Source: Conoideocrella luteorostrata
Taxonomy: Eukaryota; Ascomycota; Sordariomycetes; Hypocreales; Clavicipitaceae
NCBI GenBank assembly: GCA_032433595.1
Contig: JASWJB010000239.1
Span: 1-64,000, forward strand
Length of the DNA stretch: 64,000 nt
Reading direction: 5' to 3'
In this document: positions 47,280 through 58,531 of the stretch, piece after piece
How positions within the stretch are numbered: the stretch's first letter is position 1
How the letters are laid out: every line of letters begins with the position of its first letter
Program-made: the position numbers and the translations under genes
Notes under the pieces: generated by a model
Seen by the model: only the letters and a program-made list of their open reading frames with translations
Databases searched by the model: none
Told to the model about the DNA's origin: nothing

Positions 47280-48393
47280 CCCACGCAACGCAACGCACCC
47301 ATTGTTGCGCACACGCCCTCATTTCTCGGGCTAGCCGGCCAATGCTTCATGTACCCACTCCCTGGTATTGCCATTTTGGTGCTCAAGATGGCTTGGTCAG
47401 CACCGCAACAGCGAAATGGATGGGGCGTGCGGTCCTTCCTGCGACAACATGGAAATGGGGTGTACGGAGTACACAGCAGCTAGTGATGTTCCGGAAGCGT
47501 GTTGTTCGCCTCCACTGACCACCATGACGGCGTGAGACGTAGTTTATTGGGCATGTCGTGGCGTGTATCTTGTGACTTGCGCCCGATAAGCCCATGCCCA
47601 ACTTCAGTATCCAACCTAACTAACTCTCCGTACATCCGCATTGCTCTTCAGATCTGTCTTCTCCCAAGAGTAGTTGCTGATATACAGAAGGATGCTCGTT
47701 GCCGACATCGGGAATGAACTTCTGGAGGGGTTGTTGGTGTGGCATGCTATGTCTAGCTAAACACACCTGAATGCCGTTGTGCGCAGGCCTATCTGATCTG
47801 TACGCGCACCAGAAATGATAACAACAGCCACATCACTCGAGTACTCCATCACTCTGTCGCCACTAGAGTCCTCATCGTAGCCCGCACTCAGTATCTTGGC
47901 CGGCCATCCTCGCTGTTCACATGCGGCCCTTCACGGCTCAATTTGTGTCTTTCTGCATGCGACGAAGAAAGATCGCATCATGACGAACTTTTGTCAATTC
48001 CTTCACGCCCCCATGAGACAAATAAATCTCCAGACACAACGCTCGTGGGCGGGGTTGTCGGGGCATTTCGGCCATGAACAAGACAACGTGCTCCCAGGAA
48101 GCAAGGCCGTTGACTGCGACACGAGAGGTGGCTGTCTGTTTGGAGCCCGCTGGAACTACTGCAGGCACTTACATGCATATCTGGGTCGAATTCGACTCTC
48201 TGGCACTCCTGGTGGTCTCCATTTCTCCATTCTCCAGTCTGGGGGTGGGTGTTGCTAAATGCTCTTTAGTGCTCTCCTAGTGCTTCGAAGCCCACTATTG
48301 CGGGATATCCTGCGTGATTCGATGTTCCACGAGTGGCCTGTGTACGCGGCGGTACCAGTGAGAAGTCGAGATAAGCCCGCGTGTGAATAGACT

Positions 48394-48828
48394 TCAAGCG
48401 ATGCGTCCAATGCGCCAGGCGCCAGTAGGAGGGGGACGCGAGATTGTCGGCACTAAGTCGATGGCTTGTGCTGTACGGAGTAGGGTTTCGCACGCTTGCG
48501 ATTCCATTTCAATCAACGAGAGCCCTCTGACGCTCGAGGCGTTTAAGCCCGGATGCACCCAAGCGACCTGTGCCTCGTAAAGTATCCATTTCTTAGCATA
48601 CAGTGGGTGTAGCACCCCCTCAAGCCATTTCTGTTTGTCAAAGTCGAGTAAGCCGGATCCTTTCCAACGCGTCTGACCTGAGACGTCATCGATGAGATCA
48701 GCCAGGAACGCGGCAGGATCGGAAAACGTGAGCAAGCATGTGTGGGACGTCGAGTTTGGAATTTCTGGCACGTCACCATACCACTGCCATGCTGTTCGGA
48801 AGATAACCCTAATTCCATGACCTTCCAT
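48394..48828 (-). pseudogene. Possible gene fragment, family unknown
   Basis: A 144-codon open frame that extends about 13 codons further upstream, in frame, before a stop. Its composition is unusually protein-like for this region: many Trp (W-QWYGDVPEIP, RWKGSGLLDFDKQKWLEG, KKWILYEAQVAWVHPG), balanced acidic and basic residues, few low-complexity stretches. No complete start context, signal peptide or known motif is evident, no credible neighbouring exon was found, and a TACGGAGTA copy (48474-48482) lies inside it. It may be a decayed exon of a larger gene, an exon of a gene I failed to assemble, or chance. Confidence 0.3.
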
Positions 48829-50127
48829 CCAGTTTCGCCGAAAGCCGAGGCTGCCTCTGTCTCTTTAATCTCCTTTCAAATATGCCTTACCCACGTATTT
48901 ACTTATCGTTGAAGTTCAATAGTTAGCTGCGTTTGTAAAGGAGCAAATAAGGAGGAGCCAGCGTGCAAAGGGAAAACACATCACATTGTACGTCGGTGAC
49001 TCGCAGTGAAGGGTATAGTAAAACCAGATGTTTCTCAATTTCCAGACTATGTTCTACATTGGCTCGGGTTGCTTCCTTGTACGAAAACGTAACGCCCGAA
49101 ATCATGTACTCGCGGACGCTGCGTCAGGTATATTGAAGCCGAGGTGGGCCAGTTTGAACACATGCTTGCTCGCTCCACCTTCTTTCGCGGGCAATTGTGC
49201 TGCGTCGTTGGTTGGCGCCAATATCGCAGTAGCAAACGGCATGCTTGACGAACATTGGACTCTCCTATTTAACCAGTATGAAGACAAATGAACAGTATTC
49301 AATCAAACAAGGGTAGCTGCCGTTTCTGCATTAAACCCGAATTATCCTCGGATCTCCGCTTTACCGTAGTCCTTGGCGGACCATCGGCGTATCTTTGATA
49401 TATAACCATCTCGTCGTACATATACAGAAGGACTGGCAGTTGGCATTTTGCATTTCCTATCCTTGCGAAAACTCCGCAGAAGTCCTGTCCTCTTGGCCCA
49501 CATTCAGCGTTAAGCGGTGTAATGAATTGAATGCTAGTAATAGCAAGGTATTCCCCGTGTCGTACACAAATCTGCAAATCTGCAAGCTTTAAATGCGTGA
49601 TGAATGGTGCCGAATAATGCTAGTCACGTTGGTCAAGTTGGCCATCCTGATTGGGGCCTGGCGTCACAACTTCGAAAAATGTGTCGGCACATTGTCCTCT
49701 TCCGGACCAGGTTGCTCCTCTACCATGCACCGCATCAACTAGTAAACTTTTCTAGACCAAGCCATGCACCACATGTTGCAGCCTCTCTTTGATAATTCTT
49801 TAGATCGGCCGCGGATACGGATGTCCATGTCAAACGGGTCAATTCATCAACTCACCGAACAGGTTCATGACAATTGAACTCACTGTACGCATGCCAAGGT
49901 TTTGTTAATATCAGGTACAAAGTGATTTTGGGCCGTTGCTTAGCAGTGGCAGTCCTGCGGTGTCCCGGAAGGCAACTAATAAATCAAGTGTCTGAATGAT
50001 AGAGGGCGTGGAATATCGGAAGACAATGCACTATATGCCGAGCCATCGGTTGTGTATCGGCTTGCAATCCAGAAGGTTTGACATATGACTCAGACTGGAA
50101 TCTTTTAAATTTGAGTTGGCATAAGAA
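48829..50127. other. Intergenic region, nothing recognised
   Basis: This is the 3' flank of topoisomerase III. Short ORFs (60-92 codons) on both strands show no features. Confidence 0.5.
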
Positions 50128-52458
50128 TCAGTAATGTAGAAGCAAACGCTCTGTGTCTTTAACGCGCGGCTTGCGCAAATACATATTCTCGGCACGCCTT
50201 GAGACGACGTCAGTGCTTGTTGGGTCAATCCTCTTGGATTCGTAACTTACAGTTCGAAGAACATCTATCCTCTCTTGAGATTGCATGAAAAATCGCCGAT
50301 ATTGATTAATACTCTCGCGCAACACAACCTCTCTAGTAGTTCGTCCATCGCAGATTGCTTTCATTTTAAGCTCCATTTCCTTGCGAAGGAATGGTTTACC
50401 CAAACTTGTTTCGAAGTTCATACGATCGTATCCTAAAATAAGAGCAACGCCGAGTTGGGTCGGAACAAATACACGTACGCCGCCTCGTCGAGCTCCTGTT
50501 GAGGTTGAACCACCACGCCCTCTACTTCCCCGGCCACGGCCGCGGCCCCTGCCTCCTCTAGTCGTCTGTGCCTCATTTTGAGCATCTTGATCTCCCTCAT
50601 CAGTTGCCTGGCCATCCCTGTCGATAGTCGCGGCATATTCTCTATCCTGAATCTTTTGAATGTGCTCCGCCATAGTAGCGTCTGTTCCAATACCATTGGC
50701 GTCCATGAGCGCAATCAAATCTGCTTCTGTTAGGTAATTGGGTGGTGATGTCTTTCCTTCCGTCATAATAGCCTCAGTAGGTTGGAAGGTTTCGCCCAAG
50801 GTGAACTTGGGCAATTCAGTTGTGTTGTCCCATTTGTCATAGATGAAAACGTTGAGGTAGTTTCTTTCCAGCACGATGACACCATGAGCGGTGAAATTTT
50901 CATCGCCGTACTGTAGATCGACATTTGTTGCCATGCCAAGCGCATCCTCTGAGCAACAGGCAAGAAAGCGGCGCACGACGTATTCGTAGAGTCTACCTTC
51001 GTCCAAATTCAGCACGCTCGGTGCGGCATAAGTAATTGGGTGAATTGGTGGGTGAGCTTTATCGTCATGCCTGCCCTCTCTCGGTTGACTAAACGCCCCA
51101 TTTACTAAACCTTGAGCAAATTGTCCCCATCGTTGGTCTGGTGTCTGTTTTTGGACAAGTGCCTTCAAGTTAATTCCCTTGTCGAAGCGATCCGTCTCGG
51201 TACGTGGATATGAGATGAACCCCCTATTATACAGGCCTTCAGCAATAGTCATAGCTTGCTGGCCACTCATCCTTAGCAGACGGGTAGCGGCTTTCTGAAG
51301 TTCGACAGTGGTAAGAGGCAACGGCTTGTATTTGCGAGTAGGCTTCTCCTGAACGTTTGCCACTCTTGCCATCTTTTCTGCGAGACATCTTTCATATAAA
51401 ATGACAGTTGTCATGCGATCAAAAAGTCTGTTCCTTGTCCATGTGAAGCTGACTTTCTTCCCCTCCCGATCATGCATGAGTTTGATGCTCCAAAATGGTT
51501 CAGGTATGAAGTTTTTCACACGGAAATATCGATCAACCACGAACCCCAAGGTGGGAAACTGGCAGCCGCCTAGATTACCATGATAAACATATCGTCACAA
51601 GAGGGGATGTTGGGGAATCTGACCTTACCGTAGCTTAGAGTGAGACTTTCCATAGGGCCGCCCATTGGTCTCAAGCTGTTTGTCATGAAACGTGAAAATG
51701 CGTAGCCAATACGGAGATCAAGTTCTATTCTTGTCGAAACAGCATTAACTTGCTTTTCATCCAAGGTAGACAGTCTCCGTGCAGCGGAGAGAACATGGCT
51801 GCAGACAGCAGTTAGTGATTCCCAGTTGCTGAAATACCCAGTTCAAGACTGCACACATACGCTCGTTCAACGTTGCTGAACTTGGCTCGCTTCACTTGTA
51901 TGTGAGCGTTACCTTTGCGAGCTGCGTCAACAATCTCTTGACCAATATGTTCTCCTTCACGGTCACAATCAGTCCATATGATCAGAAGCCGTGCATACTT
52001 GGCTTGATCTGCAAGATTTTTGGCAATGGATTTTTTATCCTGGCAAATTGCGTGTCAGTAACAATGATACATCATTGGCCGGATGCCGGATGCACTGTCC
52101 GTGTTCCAACCTACCTCCTGGATGCTGGTGACGATGGGGGCATTGAACAAAGACTCTGGTGGAGGGTAACTCCAATTCTTGTACTCGTCTGGGAATTCAA
52201 CATTTGTCAGATGCCCAGTGACGCAAGTCATGGTGACTGAGCAGTGCCCCAGGGACTGTCCAAAGTCAAAATCAAAAGCATAGTTCTTTATGAACTTATT
52301 CCTCGTACTGTGCTTTAAGAGGAAGCATGTGTTAGTGGCAACATTGGTCGAACAAAGACGGACGGCCATGTACTTACCGTTTGAAAATCACCACCAGACA
52401 AATGACCGGCAACTGCTTTGGAGATTGAAGGCTTTTCAGCCACACAAAGAACCTTCAT
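50128..52458 (-). CDS. TOP3: DNA topoisomerase III (type IA)
   Basis: Five minus-strand exons, 52458-52379, 52307-52115, 52039-51861, 51798-51629 and 51569-50128, give 687 residues; all joins keep frame and fall within conserved motifs. The TOPRIM domain has E8 (AEKPS) and TDCDREGE with D115, D117 and E119. CQFPTLGFVVDRY follows exon 5's start, and the catalytic tyrosine is Y328 in GFISYPRTETDRF. The GIGTDATMAEHI block lies near 500. Between it and the final VFVPTQLGVAL block is an inserted segment (about 523-571) with an acidic part followed by RGG/RG repeats. No C-terminal zinc-finger extension is seen, as in yeast Top3. With Sgs1/BLM-type helicase and Rmi1, the enzyme decatenates single strands and dissolves Holliday junctions. 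It is transcribed divergently from the DUF1295 gene. Confidence 0.95.
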
Positions 52459-53162
52459 GCTTGATCAGAATTCCACCGACTCTCACAGACAAGCACAGGT
52501 TGGCCGCAGCGAAAGCAGAGTGGTGTTTCATCCCTGAGCTGCTCACAAGCATTGATGGCTGGCCGCGAAGACGAGACAGACGTGACACGGAACAGTTAAA
52601 CGTGACGCGTTTCTAACGGGAGCACTATAGACGCACACGTGTTGCACATTGAATGAGACTATTCCGCGCAACAAAATTGACAATGATAAAGCAAGGTTTC
52701 ATCAAAGACCTGCTACCCCCTCCGACATGCCGCTCCTGTTTGGGCGGGAGCTTGTCGATGTCCGGTGATTTTTACGAAGACGTAGAAAAATTGAATATCA
52801 AGTTAGGGTCCATATGATGCAACTAAGACGCCCACTATGCCGTGCCCCGCTATAAACCTGTGGACTCCACTAATTGGCCATGGTAAATCACCTGTAGGCC
52901 ACTGCTGGCACAAGTCGGTGAGCCCAAAGTCCACTGAAACACAGACTGAATTGTAAGGTGACATTGACATTGGCTCATAACTAGGTAGTTAATTACCTAG
53001 CACATAGGTTTCGATGAGCCCTGCCTTGGCTTGCTCTCCTCCATCGAACGCCATGAGCGAGCTTAACCTTGAACCACGTCTATGACGCCTACGTAGCCGG
53101 GCAGCACCAACTTCTCTCTGCAACATCTTCATCTTTCTGCCATATTCAACCCTCGTCCCAGT
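52459..53162. promoter_or_regulatory. Divergent promoter region between TOP3 and the DUF1295 gene
   Basis: 704 bp separate two divergent start codons. No ORF or strong motif was recognised; a short AGTTAATTACCTAG-containing AT-rich patch lies near 52990. Confidence 0.45.
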
Positions 53163-54447
53163 ATGGCCCCCAAGATGGCACTTCCAGTGCTCAGGAACAT
53201 TGAGGACTGTAGCGATTTCTCACAGACAGTCGAGCCCTTCATCAACCAATTCTATGAACTGCCCGAACGAATCGCCGCCAGCATTGGCAGCATCGACGCT
53301 CTGCAACGTCTCTACATTGAAACGAACCCTCTCGTCACTGGCTTCTCTGCATCCTTATTTCTGTCAGGCATTTTTTTGATCGTTTCAGAGATCAACAGAA
53401 ATTATTCTCAGGTCGACCGGATGTGGAGCATCCTGCCTACTCTGTATATTCTACACACTGCGGTCTGGACGCGTTTGGCTGGATTGCCTCATGATCGAAC
53501 TGATCTGGTTGCTCTCTTTTCGACAATTTGGAGTGTAAGGCCCTCTATCCAACCATTTTGCTATGATCCTGCGGCCGATCACTTAGAGCTAACATGCAAT
53601 TTAAAGATTCGACTCACTTACAATTATTGGCGTCGGGGAGGCTATAGTGTTGGGTCTGAAGACTATCGTTGGTATGTTATTGTCCGCAAAATCAGTGTTT
53701 CTGCATCGAGAAACTAAAGCTTTGGGTAGGCAAATTGTAAAATCCAAGATTCCTGGAGTTTTGTTCTTTATTTTCAACGCCACCTTCATTTCTGTTATCC
53801 AAAACGTTCTCCTTTTTGCCATTTCTGGCGTCCCTGCGTACGCAATCATGCTATCTACCCGCTTTGAGCCAGATCGCACAGCTGCGGATTTTGCCTACAT
53901 TGCCGTGGAACTAGGTTTAATTCTCAGTGAATGGATCAGTGATGGACAACAATGGAGTATGCTGCCAAACCAAACCACTCTTCTCTTCGTCTCATTTACA
54001 GCACAATTGACTTTATCTCCAGATTACCAGACTGCTAAGCATCAGTATTACAAGGACGCGAAAGTGCCCAGGGGCTGGAGCCAAGCTGACTTGGACAGAG
54101 GTTTCGTCACCTCTGGTTTTTGGGGATACAGCCGTCATCCTAATTTTTTTGCAGAACAAACTGTCTGGTTTGTCTTGTATCAGTGGAGCTGCTTTGCCAC
54201 CAATTCACTCTACAGCTGGACATTTATTGGATCTGGCAGCTTGATGCTTCTCTTCCAGGGATCGACATGGCTCACCGAGGCCATTTCAACAGGAAAGTAT
54301 CCCGAGTATGCCGAGTATCAGAGAAATGTTGGCATGTTCATCCCAACGTCTATCTGGCCTTATAAGACTCCTACTCGCACACCCAAGATTATCAGGACCA
54401 GTGAGTTGGCCAAGCGTCACCAGCAAAAGAGCGGCAAGCAGCAGTAA
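53163..54447 (+). CDS. DUF1295 multi-pass membrane protein (steroid 5-alpha-reductase-like)
   Basis: Three exons, 53163-53534, 53607-53671 and 53730-54447, give 384 residues. The 65-nt middle exon is fixed by the conserved IRLTYNYWRRGGYSVGSEDYRW block, which crosses both junctions. At least five hydrophobic spans are visible. The C-terminal part has the family signature GFWGYSRHPNFFAEQ followed by a membrane segment and YPEYAEYQRNVGMFIP. These resemble the NADPH-binding region of the 3-oxo-5-alpha-steroid 4-dehydrogenase superfamily and isoprenylcysteine methyltransferases. The reaction and substrate of the DUF1295 branch are not established for fungi; an ER location and lipid or sterol reduction are inference. 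The C-terminal Lys-rich tail could be an ER-retention signal. It is convergent with the phosphatase gene 197 bp away. Confidence 0.9.
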
Positions 54448-54644
54448 AGACGGTGGCAGTATGTCGAGGTACAGTTTGAGACTGCCCGCTATTTGTCAGG
54501 AAGCAGGGGCTACAAATACCCATAGAAAGAGCATATGTCGAGTTTCAACACAGTCATCAAGGGCAAGGCGCAGGCTGAGCGAGGAATGCCGAACTCGCTC
54601 ATAATCTATCGTGTCTATCAGCCCAGTCTAATCTAAATCTATCT

Positions 54645-55794
54645 TTAAGCTGCCTGCCCAAGATCACTTAATTTATCAGCATAATACGCAGGAACAGCCA
54701 CCGCATCCTCCCTATCCCAATCTTCCTTCTTGTGCACGCCTGTAAGAACGTGTAGCGTACCGCCCAACTTTCCCTCGACACCAAACTTGATATCAGTATT
54801 CAACCGATCCCCAATCATACACGTTTTCGACCGGTCCAGCTGGAACTTGCCTTCAACCGCATCCATCATCGCTTGGCTAGGCTTCCCCAGCTCCAACGGC
54901 TTCTGCCCACTAGCATACTCCAATGGAATCATACAAGACCCCGCCCCCATAAAGAAACTATGATGCATAGGCAGTGTCGAGTCCGTGTTCGTAGCAAGAA
55001 ACACAGCACCGCGCTTCAGATAATGCAGCGCCGTGGAAAGCTTCAGATAATTAATGTGAAAATCCAAACCGCACAGCACAGCACCGACCTCCGGGTCCAG
55101 CAGCGATCCATCCGCCAGGCCCTGAAAGTCTTCGGGGGTAATGTCGCGTCGGAAGTTCTCATCCGTGCCTCCAACGCAGGGGATGCCTTCAGCAGCGAGC
55201 TCAGCCTCCACGCCGGCCTCGCCGATGGCAAAAACTTTGTTCTTGCCGGCGGGCAGCTTGAGGATGCGCGAGATGTAGACCGCCGCGGAGTATGAGGAGC
55301 CAAAGACGTCTTCTTTCTCGCAGGGGATGTGAAGCCCCGAGAGCTTTTTGAGGTAATCCTCGCGGGACTTGGTGGAGTTATTTGTTACGAAGACGGTGCG
55401 CTTGCCTGTGAAAAACTGTTGGCTTAGGGGATGGAGAGCAGTGAGGCTTTGAGACATGATTCGGGGTGGGAGGGGGATGTAACGGGGGTTTCGATAGTGA
55501 AACGAACCTCGTGCTTTGAGCATCCGGATGGTCTCAGGGACCCCTTCAAATACATGGTCGCCAGACCAAAGAACGCCTACCAAAGGGAAACAATCAGGCT
55601 TGTCTTACTTGCGGCCCTCGAACCATGCAAACTCACCGTCACAATCGAACAAAAAGGTCTACAATGAAAGAATTGTAAGTCATGGGGTAGCTAGCCGGGA
55701 GGGGGGGGGCATGGAAATGACGCACATCAAACTTGTCAATGAAGTCATTGATGGCGGCTTTATCGCCGGTAATATACTTGGGCGGGGAAGCCAT
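54645..55794 (-). CDS. PHO13: PHO13-type HAD phosphatase (p-nitrophenylphosphatase / phosphoglycolate phosphatase)
   Basis: Four minus-strand exons, 55794-55726, 55658-55637 (only 22 nt), 55576-55508 and 55405-54645, give 306 residues, normal for the family. The micro-exon is required because it carries the catalytic motif I, FLFDCDG (nucleophile D28, acid/base D30), completed by VLW in exon 3. Motif II is TNNSTKSR, a cap domain of C2 type follows, the motif III lysine lies in GKPSQAMMD and motif IV is MIGDRLNTDIKFG. PHO13 and mammalian PGP remove toxic side products of glycolysis such as 2-phospholactate and 4-phosphoerythronate, as well as phosphoglycolate, in the cytosol. Identification is firm; substrate is by family. 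Confidence 0.95.
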
Positions 55795-56867
55795 GGTTTT
55801 CCAGCCTCTGAGAAGATTGACGCTCGCCTCAGGTAATGAATGTTAGTTAGATTGCGAATGGATGCAGCCGGTCGAAGTCCTTCACGTCGCTGACATCGCG
55901 GAAAACGAAGTGTTTCATTGCTTAGTAAGTTGTAGCAGCAGCAGTTGGGCACCTAGACCCAGCTTTTTCGGGTCGACAAACAACAATATTCACAGCACGA
56001 TGAAGCTATATTCGAATACGAGACATGAGGTTTACATGAGATTAATGATTTGTTTCTCCAGACCATTGGGATTGAAATGAACCCTCGTGTGCTAAGGCTG
56101 CCAACGCATACTTATAACTTCGTAAGGGCGACAGATAAGTCCGCCAAGATTGGACAATGGACCCGCAGCATGCAATTTGCGCAAGGACGCTTCCTGCTTT
56201 GGCAAATCTAAGCGAGCGAATGGCAGGTTTGGCATCCCAGATATTTGGTGGTCTTAATACCATTATCGCCTATGATTTATTGCCACATTGGAAATTGGAA
56301 CGTCCATCCGAGTCTTCCCACCAAAGCAATATTGCCTGATTGTCGTGGGTTGGCTGGCAAGCATATCTCTCCATGAGGTCCGGGCGAACGCATGATGTGG
56401 CTCAGCATCACTGAACACATTCATCAATGGATCTGACCCGTAGTACTTCATTCTGTACGGAGATTTCCGGTGCAGAAGTGTCACCGAGTGTGGTTTGGTG
56501 GAGCCATTCGCGGGAGTTCCTGAGTCTTTGTAGCTAGTGCCCGCCGAAGATGAGTTTTAAGTGTGGGAACCGAGTCAGCCATCGCATCACGACTTGTCTC
56601 CGTAGGTCTGGAAGCAAAATTTCCTCAAAACATAAAACAAATCACGCCTCGCAACCGGCCTTGTACTACACCTCTACAAACATCAGTTGCAACGGCAGAG
56701 TTTACGCCACTTCTTGCTCAGATTTCCTCTGGTCTACATAAGAGATCCCGGTCTCCGTATCCTGAGCTTTCTAAATCAAGCTACAGTCGCATTTCTCAAG
56801 CTTCGGCATTCTGAGAATTACCACACATTGTACTTCTAAGAGAGAACAACACACAACTTTCGTCGAC
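55795..56867. promoter_or_regulatory. Divergent promoter region, PHO13 and 99-residue gene
   Basis: About 1.07 kb between divergent starts. ORFs of up to 83 codons are present but without features. Confidence 0.45.
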
Positions 56868-57167
56868 ATGTCTTCGTCGCTCGCGGCTCCTATCAATGCC
56901 ATCCCTCGGCAGGCTAAGGTAGCCGAATTGCCCGCTGAAGTTCTGGGGTCCGACTTTCCCAAGCCTCAAGGCAACTTCGACATCGAAGTGGCGCTCAAAC
57001 AAAAGCCTCCACGATGGACATATCAAGGCCAAGTAGAAGCAAACAAATCTCGGGTCACCGTTACCGTGGCTGAGAGAGAACGAAAACAAAACCTGGAGCG
57101 GGCTAAGAAGGACCTGCTTGCGATGCATGACGGCCTGAATGATAACTTTAAATCTAAAGAGAAGTAG
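56868..57167 (+). CDS. 99-residue conserved-looking protein, function unknown
   Basis: A single-exon ORF with good start context (CGACATG) and a compact position between two real genes. The protein is hydrophilic, has no signal peptide or membrane span, and ends in a predicted charged helix (VAERERKQNLERAKKDLLAMHDGLNDNF). The central FDIEVALKQKPPRWTYQGQ segment has the balance of a structured protein. I do not recognise the family. Downstream, the TMEM205-like gene is convergent at 251 bp. Confidence 0.6.
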   Translation: MSSSLAAPINAIPRQAKVAELPAEVLGSDFPKPQGNFDIEVALKQKPPRWTYQGQVEANKSRVTVTVAERERKQNLERAKKDLLAMHDGLNDNFKSKEK

Positions 57168-57417
57168 GGCAAATCTTGAACGAAGCGGTTTCGGCGTTTG
57201 GAGGTCGGCATTGGAATGAACATGGTGCTATCAAAATTGGAGCTGGAGTTTGAACTGCTTGATGGCTACCCAGCATGTCTGGATATGAGTCTATAGGGGG
57301 CAAGGGAATTCGACTAGTTGAATTTGGACATTTTATCGTTGGCGTTAATGAGTTGGCATTGGAACACTCCACTATCACTCGCTAGAGACACAACATTGCG
57401 CTTTGCGGTCGGCAGGC

Positions 57418-58160
57418 TCAAATCTTATCCACAACAGACTGCAGGCGAGAGCCGAGGGTAAATCCGTAGGCAACAGCCGAGATGATTGTGGTCAAGTTAA
57501 GCAGAGAGGAGATGCCATGCAGCATGCCAAACTTCTTGCTCAACGCACGCATTTCCTCCGAATGTGGACCCTCCACATGCCACTCCTTGCCATCACGTTT
57601 GCCTGTAGAAAACACGTTAGCTTTCCTCTCGATTGAAGCCCTTAGAATTACAGAGCACACCTTGTCCACTGCGGTCTTTTATGACCTTGTTGGTGGCGGG
57701 CAGCAAGACCACAAGGTTGAGCAATCCAGTAAGAAACATCGTGGCAATAGGTGCAAGAGAAGGCCATCGGTTAGACGCATCAAGAATCCCGGGTATGCCG
57801 GAAGAGACTCCGAGCAAGGTATTGCCAGGAAAAGTGAGGGCTAGGATAATTGGGATAGCTGTTTGCATGCCGAAGTAGATGGGAAAAATGTTGCCCATAG
57901 CAGCCCCGAATACTGGTCGCTCCATCGTCTTGAACAAGATGGGCCCAGTGATGAACGACTTGGCTCCTATTAGTGACGGATAGAACAGAGCCAATTTGAA
58001 TTTAAATACATACATGGAAGAAAGATGCTCCCAACAGCGTACCGTAGCTGACAAACTAAGTGTTAGTCACAGCTCAACATCAGTAGGCATGACTAGTTGC
58101 TTCGGCGACTTACGACAGGATGTGGTACGGAGCTGCCGAAACGAAGATAGATCCGGCCAT
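57418..58160 (-). CDS. TMEM205-like (DUF4149) membrane protein
   Basis: Four minus-strand exons, 58160-58114, 58047-58014 (34 nt), 57958-57661 and 57602-57418, give 187 residues. Splices are supported by the recreated motif YGTLLGASFFHSF, the start of the TMEM205/DUF4149 domain, followed by ITGPILFKTMERPVFG. Four hydrophobic segments are visible (near residues 10-28, 55-80, 98-122 and 158-178), with a short hydrophilic EWHVEGPHSEEMRALSKKF stretch before the last, as in the family. TMEM205 proteins are linked to vesicle trafficking and drug resistance in animals; the fungal role is not defined. The gene is divergent from Ku80, with 371 bp between start codons. Confidence 0.9.
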
Positions 58161-58531
58161 GATTGCGATAGATGATTAAACAACAGTCAATCACTGGGAA
58201 TTTGGAACAATTCTCCCAAGCAAATCAATGAAAGCAAATTTTAACAAAGAAGTTCGCGCCGGGATGAGGTCATTGTTAACCAAGGTTCCATAAAATACCT
58301 TTAGCGTCACGTGGCTTCGCGACTGGACCGCGTTCACAAACCCACGATCGCGGCTCAGTCTCAGTACAACAACCGTCGTCTGCCTAGAGCTAGGCTAGGA
58401 TTCCCCCAAAAGTGGGCCGACCTTCGTTATTCCTTATAACAAAGTCAGCCCAGGAACTCCGTACGAAGTATTCATGCGCATTCTAGTAGCATTACTCCCC
58501 TTTCTTCACAAGATCAGCTAATCGTCCCAAT
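58161..58531. promoter_or_regulatory. Bidirectional promoter, TMEM205-like gene and Ku80
   Basis: The 371-bp spacer between two divergent start codons must hold both promoters. An imperfect ACTCCGTACGAAGTA element lies at 58457-58471. Confidence 0.6.

Larger units (their letters stand above)
46218..48393. other. Upstream region of stb3 with simple repeats
   Basis: This is the leader and promoter of stb3, then low-complexity DNA: three 13-nt CCATCCCTCCTAG units (46802-46840), (GGCA)n, a 17-G run and (CCCAG)n. TACGGAGTA lies at 47463. No gene is called. Confidence 0.5.
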
